Under the pieces are notes generated by a model. The model was not told where the DNA came from. It did not search any database and worked only from the letters and a program-made list of their open reading frames with translations. A stretch of 64,000 nt of DNA from 3-1-20CM-4-69-9 sp963833655 (GTDB taxonomy: Bacteria > Actinomycetota > Thermoleophilia > Gaiellales > Gaiellaceae): the NCBI GenBank assembly GCA_963833655.1, contig CAWHYL010000004.1, positions 620,001 through 684,000 of the forward strand. Direction: 5' to 3'. Position numbers and translations under genes: made by a program. Shown here in pieces: positions 23,860-32,344 of this stretch. Position 1 is the stretch's first letter, and every line of letters starts with the position of its first letter.

Positions 23860-25020
23860 ATGGCCCGCGTGCTCGTCGGTGTCACAGGGGGCATCGCCGC
23901 GTACAAGGCGTGCGAGCTCGTTCGGCTGCTCGTCAAGGGCGGCCACGACGTCATGCCGCTCGTCACCGCCGGCGCCGAGCGCTTCGTTCGCGCCGAGACG
24001 TTCTTCGCCCTCGCCCGACGCTCGCCGACGGATGATCTCTACCTCCACCTGGCCCGTGCCGACCTGCTGGTCGTCGCGCCGCTGACGGCGAACACGCTCG
24101 CGAAGCTGGCGCACGGGCAGGCCGACAACATCGTCGCCGAGGCGGCTCTCGCACATCGAGGGCCGGTCCTGCTGGCGCCGGCGATGAATCCGCGGATGTG
24201 GTCACACGCCGCGACGCAGGCGAACGTCGACGCCGTGCGGCACCGAGGGGCGCAGATCGTCGGGCCCGACGAGGGCGAGGCCGCCGAGGGCGAGTGGGGC
24301 GTGGGGCGCATGGCCGAGCCGGACGAGATCTGCGCGCGCTGCCGCGAGCTGCTGGGCGAGAGCGACTCGCTCGCCGGGCGGCAGGTGCTCGTCAGCGCGG
24401 GCGGGACCCGCGAGCCGCTCGATGCGGTGCGATTCCTCGGCAACCGCTCCTCGGGCCGGATGGGCGTGGCGCTCGCGGAGACCACTCGGAAGCGTGGCGC
24501 CGAGGTGACGCTGCTCGCCGCCAACCTGACCGTCGCGCCCCCGTCCGGCGTAGAGATCGTCGAGACGCCGACGGCCGAGACAATGCTCGACGCCGCCCTG
24601 GCGCGGAGCGATGCCGATCTCGTGCTGATGGCCGCCGCCGTCGCGGACTACCGGCCGGCCGAGCAAGTCGCCGAGAAGCGGGCGAAGGACGATCGGGTCT
24701 GGCGACTCGAGCTCGAGCCGACCGCCGACGTGCTGCAGTCACTCGGGGAGCGCCGAAGCCGCGGTCAGGTGCTCGTCGGCTTCGCTGCCGAGACCGGCTC
24801 CGAGGGTCTCGCGCGCGCGCGCGAGAAGCTCAACCGCAAGCGGGTCGATCTCGTCGTCTACAACGACGTGGCCCGGGACGACATCGGCTTCGACTCCGAC
24901 GACAACGAGGTCGTGCTGGTCACGGCGTCAGGCGAGCGCCGCGTGGGGAAGGCTTCGAAAGACCGAATTGCGGCGACGATCGTAGATACGGCCGAGGAGC
25001 TGTTGCGTGAGCGAACCTGA
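23860..25020 (+). CDS. coaBC: Bifunctional phosphopantothenoylcysteine decarboxylase / synthetase
   Basis: 386 residues. The N-terminal flavodoxin-like CoaC half has GVTGGIAAYKACELVR and the active-site region APAMNPRMW. The C-terminal CoaB half has SAGGTREPLDAVRFLGNRSSGRMG and the KxKK-like EKRAKDDRVWRLELEPT. Together they convert phosphopantothenate plus cysteine to phosphopantetheine in CoA synthesis. A CAGAAT hexamer (23848-23853) ends six bases before the ATG and suggests a leaderless start. The gene overlaps the MoxR gene by 14 bases. Confidence 0.96.
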   Translation: MARVLVGVTGGIAAYKACELVRLLVKGGHDVMPLVTAGAERFVRAETFFALARRSPTDDLYLHLARADLLVVAPLTANTLAKLAHGQADNIVAEAALAHRGPVLLAPAMNPRMWSHAATQANVDAVRHRGAQIVGPDEGEAAEGEWGVGRMAEPDEICARCRELLGESDSLAGRQVLVSAGGTREPLDAVRFLGNRSSGRMGVALAETTRKRGAEVTLLAANLTVAPPSGVEIVETPTAETMLDAALARSDADLVLMAAAVADYRPAEQVAEKRAKDDRVWRLELEPTADVLQSLGERRSRGQVLVGFAAETGSEGLARAREKLNRKRVDLVVYNDVARDDIGFDSDDNEVVLVTASGERRVGKASKDRIAATIVDTAEELLRERT

Positions 25021-25969
25021 ACGCGTCGAGTCGAGCGCCGCTGCTGCGGAGACCGTCCGCCTGCTCGTCGACAACCTCGCCCGCGTCGTGCACGCGCCGG
25101 ACGAGACGCTGCGCCTGTTCGTTCTCTGCCTGATCAGCGAGGGCCACGTGATCCTCGAGGACTTCCCCGGGGTCGGGAAGACCATGCTCGCCAAAGCATT
25201 GGCTCGCTCGCTCGATGTCTCGTTCTCGCGGATGCAGTTCACGCCGGACCTGCTGCCCTCCGACGTCACCGGCGTCAACGTCTTCGACCAGCGCTCGAAC
25301 GAGTTCGAGTTCAGACCCGGGCCGGTGTTCGCCAACCTGCTGCTCGTCGACGAGATCAACCGCGCGTCACCGAAGACGCAGGCGGCGCTGCTCGAGTGCA
25401 TGCAGGAGCAGCAGGTGACGGTCGACGGCGTGTCGTACGAGCTGGCGCGGCCGTTCATGGTGATGGCGACGCAGAACCCGATCGAGTACGAGGGGACGTA
25501 TCCGCTGCCCGAGGCGCAGCTCGACCGCTTCACGATGCGGATCTCGATCGGCTACCCGCCGCTCGCCCAGGAGGCGCAGATGCTCACCGAGCAGACGGGC
25601 GACCCGCCGCTCGAGGCGCTCGAGCCGGTCGCGAGGGCGTCCGAAGCGCTCGCGCTCGCCGACGAGGCGAAGTCGATCTACGTCGAGGAGAGCCTGAACC
25701 GCTACGTCGTCGCGCTCCTGCGCACGACCCGCGGCGACTCCCGTCTTTACCTCGGTGCCAGCCCGCGTGCGGGCATCGCCCTGCTCCGGGTCGCGAAGGC
25801 CCGCGCACTCGCAGCCGGCCGCGGCTTCCTCGAGCCGGACGACGTCAAGGCGGTCGCGACCGCCGTCCTGGCGCACCGCCTGATCCTCGCGCCCGAAGCG
25901 CGCTCCAGCGGCCTGACGGGAGAGCAGATCGTGCAGGAGACGCTCGAGAAGACGCCGGTCCCGGTCTAG
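25007..25969 (+). CDS. MoxR-family AAA+ ATPase
   Basis: 320 residues from GTG 25007. Walker A is EDFPGVGKT (residues 51-59), Walker B LLLVDEINRA, sensor 1 ATQNPIEYEGTYPLPEAQLDRF, and sensor 2 ASPRAG. The C-terminal lid follows. MoxR ATPases act as chaperones for partner complexes. Here the partner is the DUF58 protein encoded next, and a transglutaminase-like membrane protein follows; this triad is a common bacterial cluster. The sequence gives no direct evidence of the complex being matured. Confidence 0.93.
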   Translation: MSEPERVESSAAAAETVRLLVDNLARVVHAPDETLRLFVLCLISEGHVILEDFPGVGKTMLAKALARSLDVSFSRMQFTPDLLPSDVTGVNVFDQRSNEFEFRPGPVFANLLLVDEINRASPKTQAALLECMQEQQVTVDGVSYELARPFMVMATQNPIEYEGTYPLPEAQLDRFTMRISIGYPPLAQEAQMLTEQTGDPPLEALEPVARASEALALADEAKSIYVEESLNRYVVALLRTTRGDSRLYLGASPRAGIALLRVAKARALAAGRGFLEPDDVKAVATAVLAHRLILAPEARSSGLTGEQIVQETLEKTPVPV

Positions 25970-27172
25970 ATGCTGACCCGGCGCGGGCGCAGCGTCCTCG
26001 GCCTCGGCCTCGGCGTGTACCTCGCAGCCTGGGCCTTCGGCTCCAAGCCGCTTTACCCCGTTGCGACGGGTCTGCTGCTCGTCGTCGCGCTTGCCTGGCT
26101 GTGGGTCCGGCTCGCGAACCGGCCGTTCGGGGTCCGCCGCGGCTGGGGTGATTCGGAGCACGTCGAAGGTGACGACGTGCCCGTGGTCGTCGAGCTCGAG
26201 GCCTCCGGGCGTGTCGCGCCGGCGGCAGCGACGCTCGTCGAGCGGGTCGGGAGGCTCGGCGAGCAGCGCCAGCCGTTGCGCCGTCACGGCCGCCGGCTGA
26301 GCGCCCGCTACGTGCTCGAGCGGCTGCCGCGTGGCCGCTACGCGTTCGAAGCTGTCCGAGTCGAGCTCGCCGACCCGTTCGGGCTCGAGCGCGTGGCAGT
26401 GCCGCTGCCGGCTCCGGGTGCAGTGCTCGTGTATCCGCGCCTCGTTCGGCTGGGGCGCCTCTTCTCCGAGGCCGGCGCGCACTCCCATGACGGCCGGCGG
26501 CTCTTGCTTCGCCGGCAGAGCGGGTTCGAGCTGCACGGCGTCCGCGAGTACGAACAGGGCGAGTCGCTGCGGCGCGTGCACTGGCGCTCGACCGCGAGGC
26601 GCGGCCAGCTGATGGTGAAGGAGCTGGAGGATGCGCCGCGGGACGAGATCGCGGTGTTGCTGGACGCCGACGCAGCGGCGGTCGTCGGCGAAAGCTTCGA
26701 CGTGCAGGTGCGGGCGGCGGGGTCGATCCTCGAGTCGTTCGTCCGGCGCGGCCGGCGCGCCGTGCTGGTCGTCAACTCGGAGCGGCGGGACGTCCAGCAG
26801 GTGCATTCGGTTGCGGCGGACTGGCGCCGAGCGCTCGAGCTGCTGGCGGCGGCAGAGCCGACCGGGCGGTCGAAAGTCGCCCACCTGCTTGCCGAGCAGG
26901 ACGGGCCTGCGGCACGGGCCCTCGAGCTGGCAGTCGTCACGGCGCGGCTCGAGCCCGGGCTCGTCGACCGGCTCGTCCAGCGCACGGCCGCACACCGGAA
27001 GGCCTCCCTCGTGTACGTCGACGCGTCGAGCTTCAACGGCGCGAGACGGCGGCCGGAGCCGCTGCTGCTGCGGTTGCACGCAGCCGGCATTCCGGTCGCG
27101 ACCGTCCGGGCAGACGACGATCTCGTCGCCGCGCTCGAGGGGCCGCTGGTCGCGGAGGCTGCGCATGCTTAG
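25970..27172 (+). CDS. DUF58 / VWA-like membrane-associated protein
   Basis: 400 residues starting directly after the MoxR stop. Two N-terminal hydrophobic helices (residues ~8-45) anchor it. A beta-rich middle and the conserved DUF58 block GVREYEQGESLRRVHWRSTARRG (around residue 190) follow. The remainder resembles a von Willebrand A fold beginning IAVLLDAD, with only a partial metal site. DUF58 proteins work with MoxR ATPases, probably in envelope-related assembly. It overlaps the transglutaminase gene by eight bases. Confidence 0.9.
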   Translation: MLTRRGRSVLGLGLGVYLAAWAFGSKPLYPVATGLLLVVALAWLWVRLANRPFGVRRGWGDSEHVEGDDVPVVVELEASGRVAPAAATLVERVGRLGEQRQPLRRHGRRLSARYVLERLPRGRYAFEAVRVELADPFGLERVAVPLPAPGAVLVYPRLVRLGRLFSEAGAHSHDGRRLLLRRQSGFELHGVREYEQGESLRRVHWRSTARRGQLMVKELEDAPRDEIAVLLDADAAAVVGESFDVQVRAAGSILESFVRRGRRAVLVVNSERRDVQQVHSVAADWRRALELLAAAEPTGRSKVAHLLAEQDGPAARALELAVVTARLEPGLVDRLVQRTAAHRKASLVYVDASSFNGARRRPEPLLLRLHAAGIPVATVRADDDLVAALEGPLVAEAAHA

Positions 27173-29363
27173 GACCGCCGTCCTGTCCGGCATCGCGGCG
27201 CTCGTCATCGCGGTCGACTGGCTCCGGTTCGAGGACCCGCGCTCCGGCGGAGGGCGGCCGTTCGCGCTCGTCGTGCTGGCGATCTTGCCGGCGCTCGTGC
27301 GGCCGTGGTGGGCGCGTGTGGCGGCCGCGGCAGTGTCGCTGTTCTTCGGCGCCTGCATCGCGTTTTCGCTCGGGCCGCTCCACGCGGAGTTCGCTCCGGG
27401 ACGGTTCGAGCGCGGCTTTCTCGACTTCTACGACTTCCGCCTCCCGTTCGATCCGCAGCAGAGCGTGCGCATGCACGAGGTGGTGCTGTTCGCGATCTTC
27501 GGGTTCACGCTTGCGGTTGCGCTGTGTATCGCCGCACGGCGGGCGGTGCTCGCGGTCGTCGTCTTCCTCGTGGGCGCGGGGTGGCCGGCGACGCTGCTCG
27601 CCGGCGGCAACGAGGTCGGTCGAGGCGCGTTCATCCTTGCGGTCGCGCTCGTCTTGCTCGCGGGGCTCACGGAGCGGCCGAGCCGCCTCGCGCTCGGCGC
27701 GGGAGCGCTCGTCATCGTCGGTGCGTTCGCGCTCTCGAGCTCCGCCGCGGTCGCGCAGAACGCGTTCCTCGACTGGCAGCACTGGGACTTCTATACGCAC
27801 CCGCAGAAGCCGGTCAGCGTCAGCTACGTCTGGGACGGGCGCTACGACGGCGTGCGCTTTCCGAAGGAGACGACCACGGTGCTGAGCATTCGCGCGCCGC
27901 GCACGCCGATGTACTGGCGAGCGACGGTGCTGGACCGCTTCGACGGCACGCGCTGGCTCGAGCATCTCTCGAGCGACGAGAGCGGGCAGACGCTGTGGGG
28001 CAGAGGAGCAGCGGACCGGAGGAAGTGGATCCGGCAGGACGTCACGGTGCGCGCGCTCGCGGACAAGCATCTTGTCGGGGCGAGCATTCCCGTTGCGTAC
28101 AACATCAGCGACCCCGCCGTGGCGAACGGCGAGGGCGTCGTCCGGGCGGTGGACGGGCTCCATCGCGAGCAGCGCTACACGATCTGGAGCTACGCGCCGC
28201 ATCCGACTCCCGCGCAGCTCGTCCGCGTGTCGGCGTCCTATCCGCGCGTGCTGACGCGGCCGGGACGCGAGCTCGAGCTGGCCGGGCGCGTCAACGCGCC
28301 GCCGTTCGCAGCACACGGCCGCGCGGCGCGGATGTTCAGGCTGCTGACGGGACGCCTGCAGCCGTACGCCGAGTTGTACGACCGGGCGCGCGCAGTCGCC
28401 GGGCAGACGCAGTCGCCGTACGCGGCTGCGGTTGCGCTCGAGCGCTGGTTCCGAGTGACGGGCGGGTTCACCTACTCGGAGGAGCCCGGGCCGACACCCG
28501 GGCTGCCGCCGCTCGTCGGGTTCGTCGTCGAGACGCGGACCGGTTACTGCCAGCACTTCGCCGGCGCGATGGCGCTGATGCTGAGGCTCCTCGGCATTCC
28601 GGCGCGCGTCGCCGCCGGCTTTGTCCCGGGTCACTACCACGACGGGACGTGGACGGTCACCGACCACGACGCGCACACGTGGGTCGAGGTGTGGTTCCCG
28701 CGCTACGGGTGGCTCGCGTTCGACCCGACGCCCGGACGCGGCCGGCTGAGCGGCTCGTACAGCTCGACCTCCGTCAACTTCAATCCCTCTGCGGCAGCCA
28801 AGCTGCTCGCCGGCGTCGTCAAGGGCGGCGAGGTCTTCGGCGGTGGCGCGCCGGCGATCCCGGCGCACGACGACCGCATCCGGACGCCGCGCTCGGCTGC
28901 CGATGTCCCGGTGCGCGGGCTGCGCGTGCCGCCGCCGGCGCCGCAGCACACGCCCAGCCTGCTGCTGTTTCTCGCGCTCCTGGCGGCGGGCGTCGGCGCC
29001 GTGATCGTGCTGCTGAAGCTCGGCCGCCGCAGGCTGCGTTACGTGACGCGCGACCCGCGGCGGGTGGCGTCCGCGTGTGCGCTCGAGCTGGCGGAGTTCC
29101 TGCAGGATCAGCGTGTGGCGCCTTCGCGCTCGGCCACGCTGCACGAGCTTGGCGCGACGATCGCCGAGCGATTCGGCGTCGACGCCGGTTCGTTCGCACG
29201 GTCGGCGGCTGTCGCGCGGTACGGCCCACGGGAGGACGCACACGAGGCCGCGCGGCGGGCGCGCAGCGAGTTGCGGGAGGTCAAGCGCAAGCTGCGCCGT
29301 GGCCTGTTCGTCGTCGACCGCGCTCGCGGCCTCCTCTCTGTTCGGTCGCTCGGGCTCGGCTAG
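27165..29363 (+). CDS. Transglutaminase-like membrane protein (TgpA type)
   Basis: 732 residues from ATG 27165. The first ~200 residues form about six membrane helices. A large extracytoplasmic transglutaminase core follows, with catalytic Cys in TRTGYCQHFAGAMAL, His in DHDAHTWVEVWF and Asp in LAFDPTPG. A further membrane helix lies near residue 605 (LLLFLALLAAGVGAVIVL) and the C-terminal tail is cytoplasmic. The triad is complete, so protease or transferase activity outside the membrane is plausible. It completes the MoxR-DUF58-TgpA set. Confidence 0.92.
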   Translation: MLRTAVLSGIAALVIAVDWLRFEDPRSGGGRPFALVVLAILPALVRPWWARVAAAAVSLFFGACIAFSLGPLHAEFAPGRFERGFLDFYDFRLPFDPQQSVRMHEVVLFAIFGFTLAVALCIAARRAVLAVVVFLVGAGWPATLLAGGNEVGRGAFILAVALVLLAGLTERPSRLALGAGALVIVGAFALSSSAAVAQNAFLDWQHWDFYTHPQKPVSVSYVWDGRYDGVRFPKETTTVLSIRAPRTPMYWRATVLDRFDGTRWLEHLSSDESGQTLWGRGAADRRKWIRQDVTVRALADKHLVGASIPVAYNISDPAVANGEGVVRAVDGLHREQRYTIWSYAPHPTPAQLVRVSASYPRVLTRPGRELELAGRVNAPPFAAHGRAARMFRLLTGRLQPYAELYDRARAVAGQTQSPYAAAVALERWFRVTGGFTYSEEPGPTPGLPPLVGFVVETRTGYCQHFAGAMALMLRLLGIPARVAAGFVPGHYHDGTWTVTDHDAHTWVEVWFPRYGWLAFDPTPGRGRLSGSYSSTSVNFNPSAAAKLLAGVVKGGEVFGGGAPAIPAHDDRIRTPRSAADVPVRGLRVPPPAPQHTPSLLLFLALLAAGVGAVIVLLKLGRRRLRYVTRDPRRVASACALELAEFLQDQRVAPSRSATLHELGATIAERFGVDAGSFARSAAVARYGPREDAHEAARRARSELREVKRKLRRGLFVVDRARGLLSVRSLGLG

Positions 29364-29365
29364 TC

Positions 29366-30070
29366 GTGGATGCCGTCGTGATGGCCGCCGGCCTCGGTAC
29401 CCGTCTGCGGCCGTTGACGGGGCGCTGGGCGAAGGCGGTGCTGCCGATCGACGGCCGCCCGGTGATCTCGGTGCTGCTGCGCGAGCTGGCGCGTGCCGGG
29501 TGCGGACGTGTCTGGCTCGTGACGGGCCATCTCGCCGAGCAGGTCGAGGCGCTCGTCGGCGACGGCTCGGCGTTCGGCGTTGCGGTGTGGTTCGTGCACC
29601 AGCCGGAGGCGCTGGGGTCTGCGGACGCCGTCCAGCGTGCGCTGGACGCGGGCGCCGGCGTGCCGGCCGTCGTGCTGGCGGCTGACACGGTGTTCTCCCG
29701 CGGTGACGTCGCGGCCTTTGTCGCGGCGTTCGAGGAGGGTGGGGGCGCGGGCGCCGGGGCCGTTGCCGTCAGGACCGAGCCCGGGCCGCGCGAAGGCCGG
29801 AGGGGCGTCCGCCGGTCAGGCGGCCGGATTCTCGGGCTCTGGGACGCCGACCCGGCGTCGGTGTGGACACCGGCACCGCTCTGGGGCCTCGGTGCCGCGG
29901 TCGCCGAACGGCTCTGCCGCGACCGGCCGCCGCACGAGCTCGGGAATGCGGTCCAGGCCGCGATCGACGACGGCGAGGCGATTCGGGCGGTCGAGATCGG
30001 GAAGACGCGGGATTTGACGGATCCGCTTGACTTGGTAGAGGAGAACTTTCCTTATCTGAGAGCGATATGA
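29366..30070 (+). CDS. Sugar-nucleotide nucleotidyltransferase family protein
   Basis: 234 residues from GTG 29366, two bases after the transglutaminase stop. The N-terminus VMAAGLGTRLRPLTGRWAKAVLPIDGRP is the signature of NTP-sugar pyrophosphorylases. AADTVFSRGD supplies a metal-binding aspartate, but in the usual LxGD position it reads AADT. The protein is shorter than most (~290) and lacks the usual long C-terminal extension. The sugar phosphate and nucleotide are not identifiable. The next gene starts within its stop (ATGA). Confidence 0.85.
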   Translation: MDAVVMAAGLGTRLRPLTGRWAKAVLPIDGRPVISVLLRELARAGCGRVWLVTGHLAEQVEALVGDGSAFGVAVWFVHQPEALGSADAVQRALDAGAGVPAVVLAADTVFSRGDVAAFVAAFEEGGGAGAGAVAVRTEPGPREGRRGVRRSGGRILGLWDADPASVWTPAPLWGLGAAVAERLCRDRPPHELGNAVQAAIDDGEAIRAVEIGKTRDLTDPLDLVEENFPYLRAI

Positions 30071-30441
30071 GCGAGACCTACGACCTGTATCAGCAAGGAC
30101 GCGCGCACCTCCGCAAGGGGCGGGCGGCGCAGGCGACGGTCGCGCTGGAGAAGGCGAAGCGCCGCGAGCCGCGGAAGGCGTCCATTCGCGAGGCGCTCGG
30201 GATCGCGTACCTGCGAATCCAGCGCTACGAGGAGGCCGAGGAGGAGTTCCGCGCGATGCTCGAGCTCTCGCCGGCCGACGACTACGCCCACTACGCGCTC
30301 GGGCGCGCGCTCGAGAAACAGGGCAAGGACGCCGAGGCGAACGGCCACTACAAGCTCGCCAGCTCGCTGCGACCGCAGAACGAGCACTACGCCTCGCGGA
30401 TCCTCGACCTGGACACGCCCGGTCCGGGCGACTCGAAGTAG
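30067..30441 (+). CDS. Tetratricopeptide-repeat protein
   Basis: 124 residues, almost entirely helical. About three TPR units cover residues 5-110 (YDLYQQGRAHLRKGRAAQA, IREALGIAYLRIQRYEEAEEEF, AHYALGRALEKQGKDAEA). No signal peptide or enzyme domain is present. It is translationally coupled to the nucleotidyltransferase and ends the cluster that begins with coaBC/MoxR. It is likely a protein-interaction adaptor. Confidence 0.88.
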   Translation: MSETYDLYQQGRAHLRKGRAAQATVALEKAKRREPRKASIREALGIAYLRIQRYEEAEEEFRAMLELSPADDYAHYALGRALEKQGKDAEANGHYKLASSLRPQNEHYASRILDLDTPGPGDSK

Positions 30442-30631
30442 GAGTCACCGAATCGGCGCAACCGCGTGACAGACGCGGCGCGGGTCCGGCGATAGCGTCA
30501 GCCGCAGTGGGTGGTGGGTGAGTCCCCCTCCCAGGGTGGGGCCGCGCGCGCACGCGCGCGTGTACTAGAGAAGAGGGCGACAGCGCGGCGCGGGGTGCGA
30601 GCGTCGGCGCGCGGTGCTGGATGATGCCCGC
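30442..30631. other. 190-base gene-free stretch with alternating purine-pyrimidine tract and a dispersed repeat
   Basis: No coding frame is convincing here. Positions 30521-30542 hold a 22-base motif that recurs inverted at 46935-46956 with two differences. Positions 30543-30565 alternate pyrimidine and purine without a break, a Z-DNA-prone tract. A GATGAT hexamer at 30620-30625 lies six bases before dtd and is its likely -10. Confidence 0.5.
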
Positions 30632-31069
30632 ATGCGGGCGGTGTGTCAGCGAGTGTCGCGCGCCGACGTGACCGTCGCTGCCGAGACGGTGGGTGCCATC
30701 GACGCCGGCCTCGTCGTGCTGCTCGGCGTCGCGCGGACGGACTCGCCCGCGGCCGCGGAGCGGCTCGCGGGCAAGGTCGCACGGCTGCGAATCTTCGAAG
30801 ACGCCGAAGGAAAGTTTGACCGCAGCCTGCTCGATGTCGGCGGCGCCGCACTCGTCGTCAGCCAGTTCACGCTCATCGCCGACACACGGAGAGGGAACAG
30901 GCCGAGCTTCGGCGCCGCGGCACCGCCCGGCGAAGCGGAGCCGCTCTACGAGCGGTTCTGCGCCGCGCTCGCCGCGTCCGGCATTCCCGTCGAGCGAGGC
31001 CGCTTCGGCATGAGAATGGCAGTGACGCTCGTGAACGACGGGCCGGTGACGATCGTGCTCGACGGCTGA
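30632..31069 (+). CDS. dtd: D-aminoacyl-tRNA deacylase
   Basis: 145 residues from ATG 30632; a longer frame from 30614 adds a non-conserved leader. The start MRAVCQRVSRADVTV, the catalytic SQFTL (77-81) and the C-terminal NDGPVT (135-140) Gly-Pro motif are the hallmarks of DTD. It frees tRNA from D-amino acids and from mischarged glycine. The GATGAT hexamer six bases upstream suggests a leaderless transcript. The HAD gene downstream is convergent. Confidence 0.96.
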   Translation: MRAVCQRVSRADVTVAAETVGAIDAGLVVLLGVARTDSPAAAERLAGKVARLRIFEDAEGKFDRSLLDVGGAALVVSQFTLIADTRRGNRPSFGAAAPPGEAEPLYERFCAALAASGIPVERGRFGMRMAVTLVNDGPVTIVLDG

Positions 31070-31085
31070 GCACCGGCGAGGGCGG

Positions 31086-32183
31086 CTACGGCACCGTGAG
31101 GCGGGTGTCGAGCAGATGCCGGAGGCTCGGCACGACCCGATCGGCGCCGGCGCGCCGTAGCAGCTCCGCGTGCGGTTCCGCCGCGACGCCGATCACGGGG
31201 ACGCCCGCGGCCCGCGCGGCGGCGACGCCGCCGACGCTGTGCGTGATGCTGACCGCCGCCGCAGGATCGACCTCGAGCCGCCGGCACGCGGCGACGAGGG
31301 TGTCCGGAGCGGGCCTCGACCGCAGTTCCTCGCGGCGCATGACCTGCGCGTCGATGTTCGTCTCGACCAGCGGCGCGAGGTGCGCGAGCTCCACGATCGC
31401 GGCGGTGCGCTCGCTCGCCGAGATGACGCCGCGACGGACACCCGCGCGGCCGGCTGCCTGCAGGTAGCGCCAGACACCGGGGAGCGGCGCAACGCCCTTG
31501 CGGACGAGAACGTGGTCGAACGCCTCGATCTTGCGGGCCGCGAGCCCGTATGCACTTCGGCAGCCCGCGCCGTCCGCCGCGGTGCCCTCGGCCAGCTGGA
31601 TGCCGCGGCTCGCGAGGAACGCGTGAACGCCCTCGATGCGGGTGCGTCCGTCGACGTAGTTCCCGTAATCGCTGTCACGGTCGAAGGGGATGAAGTGCCA
31701 GCCGGTCTGCTCGCTCGAGGCGAGAAGGAATGCGTCGAACGCCTCACCCCATGCCTCGGCGTGCAGGAGGCCGCTGTCCGTCAAGACGCCGTCGAGATCG
31801 AACAGGCATGCCTCGACGTCGTCGGGCAAACCGAGCATGTGCCTGGTGACGGGCACAGGCGCCAGCCACGGCGCGGGCAGCACGCGAGTCGTCTGCCCAA
31901 GACGGGCAAGCTCGCCGGCGTCACGCTCCCGCTCGCGGAGCAGCGCACGCCGCCGTCGCGTCAGCTCGGTGCCCGGGAGGGCGTTCGCCGCGGCGACGAG
32001 TGCGCGGTCGGCGGCGTCGAGCGCCAGCTGCCAGCGGGAGCTCGCGGTCTCGAGCTCGAAGGCGTCCGTTCGGGAAGAGCTGGGCGGGCGGGCGGAAGAT
32101 GCCGGTTCCTGCGTGGGCGCGCGACGCTTCCGGACGCTTCGGTCGGCGCGTTCTGGAGGCTTGGACACGCTCTCTGTGATCAT
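31086..32183 (-). CDS. HAD-superfamily phosphatase, beta-phosphoglucomutase-like, with N-terminal extension
   Basis: 365 residues. The HAD nucleophile motif CLFDLDGVLTDSG is at about residues 124-136 and VISASE supplies motif II. A lysine-containing stretch and AVSITHSVGGVAAARAAG supply the later motifs, although the usual DS of motif IV reads TH. DYGNYVDGRTRIEGVHAFL is typical of the group that dephosphorylates or isomerises sugar phosphates. The first ~115 residues are a charged, partly helical extension not found in ordinary family members. The gene is divergent from the rimP-nusA operon. Confidence 0.82.
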   Translation of the reverse strand: MITESVSKPPERADRSVRKRRAPTQEPASSARPPSSSRTDAFELETASSRWQLALDAADRALVAAANALPGTELTRRRRALLRERERDAGELARLGQTTRVLPAPWLAPVPVTRHMLGLPDDVEACLFDLDGVLTDSGLLHAEAWGEAFDAFLLASSEQTGWHFIPFDRDSDYGNYVDGRTRIEGVHAFLASRGIQLAEGTAADGAGCRSAYGLAARKIEAFDHVLVRKGVAPLPGVWRYLQAAGRAGVRRGVISASERTAAIVELAHLAPLVETNIDAQVMRREELRSRPAPDTLVAACRRLEVDPAAAVSITHSVGGVAAARAAGVPVIGVAAEPHAELLRRAGADRVVPSLRHLLDTRLTVP

Positions 32184-32270
32184 TCACGTCGAGCATCGCC
32201 TGCGTGCGTCCGCAGCAGCATCGGCATTTGCTGCAATGTCCGTGCGGCTGAGTACGGACGGCCGGCTTGC

Positions 32271-32276
32271 TATCCT
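32271..32276 (+). promoter_or_regulatory. Candidate -10 of the rimP-nusA operon
   Basis: TATCCT within GCTATCCTGG lies about 70 bases before rimP. A near-identical GCTACCCTGT precedes rpsO. The -35 region is poor. Confidence 0.4.
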
Positions 32277-32286
32277 GGTTTCACCA

Positions 32287-32329
32287 CATTTCGAGCGGTT
32301 CGCGAAATGGGCCTGCGGGCCCATTTTTT
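32287..32329 (+). terminator. Leader terminator / competing hairpin ahead of rimP-nusA
   Basis: AAATGGGCC (32305-32313) and GGCCCATTT (32318-32326) form a 9-bp stem with loop TGCG, followed by a run of six T (32324-32329). This is a textbook intrinsic terminator, placed inside the leader only 15 bases before the rimP start. Upstream, CATTTCG (32287-32293) can instead pair with CGAAATG (32303-32309), occupying part of the terminator's left arm. The two structures exclude each other, so this looks like a transcription attenuator. Autoregulation by NusA through such a leader terminator is known in Bacillus. Confidence 0.7.
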
Positions 32330-32344
32330 GTGAGGACAGGAGCG

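Noticed and set aside
29377..29599. Small minus-strand frames opposite the nucleotidyltransferase with a HEPHRNAERRAVADERL-like product
   Set aside because: They are antisense to a clear AAGLGTRLRPLTG pyrophosphorylase motif and show no conserved domain.
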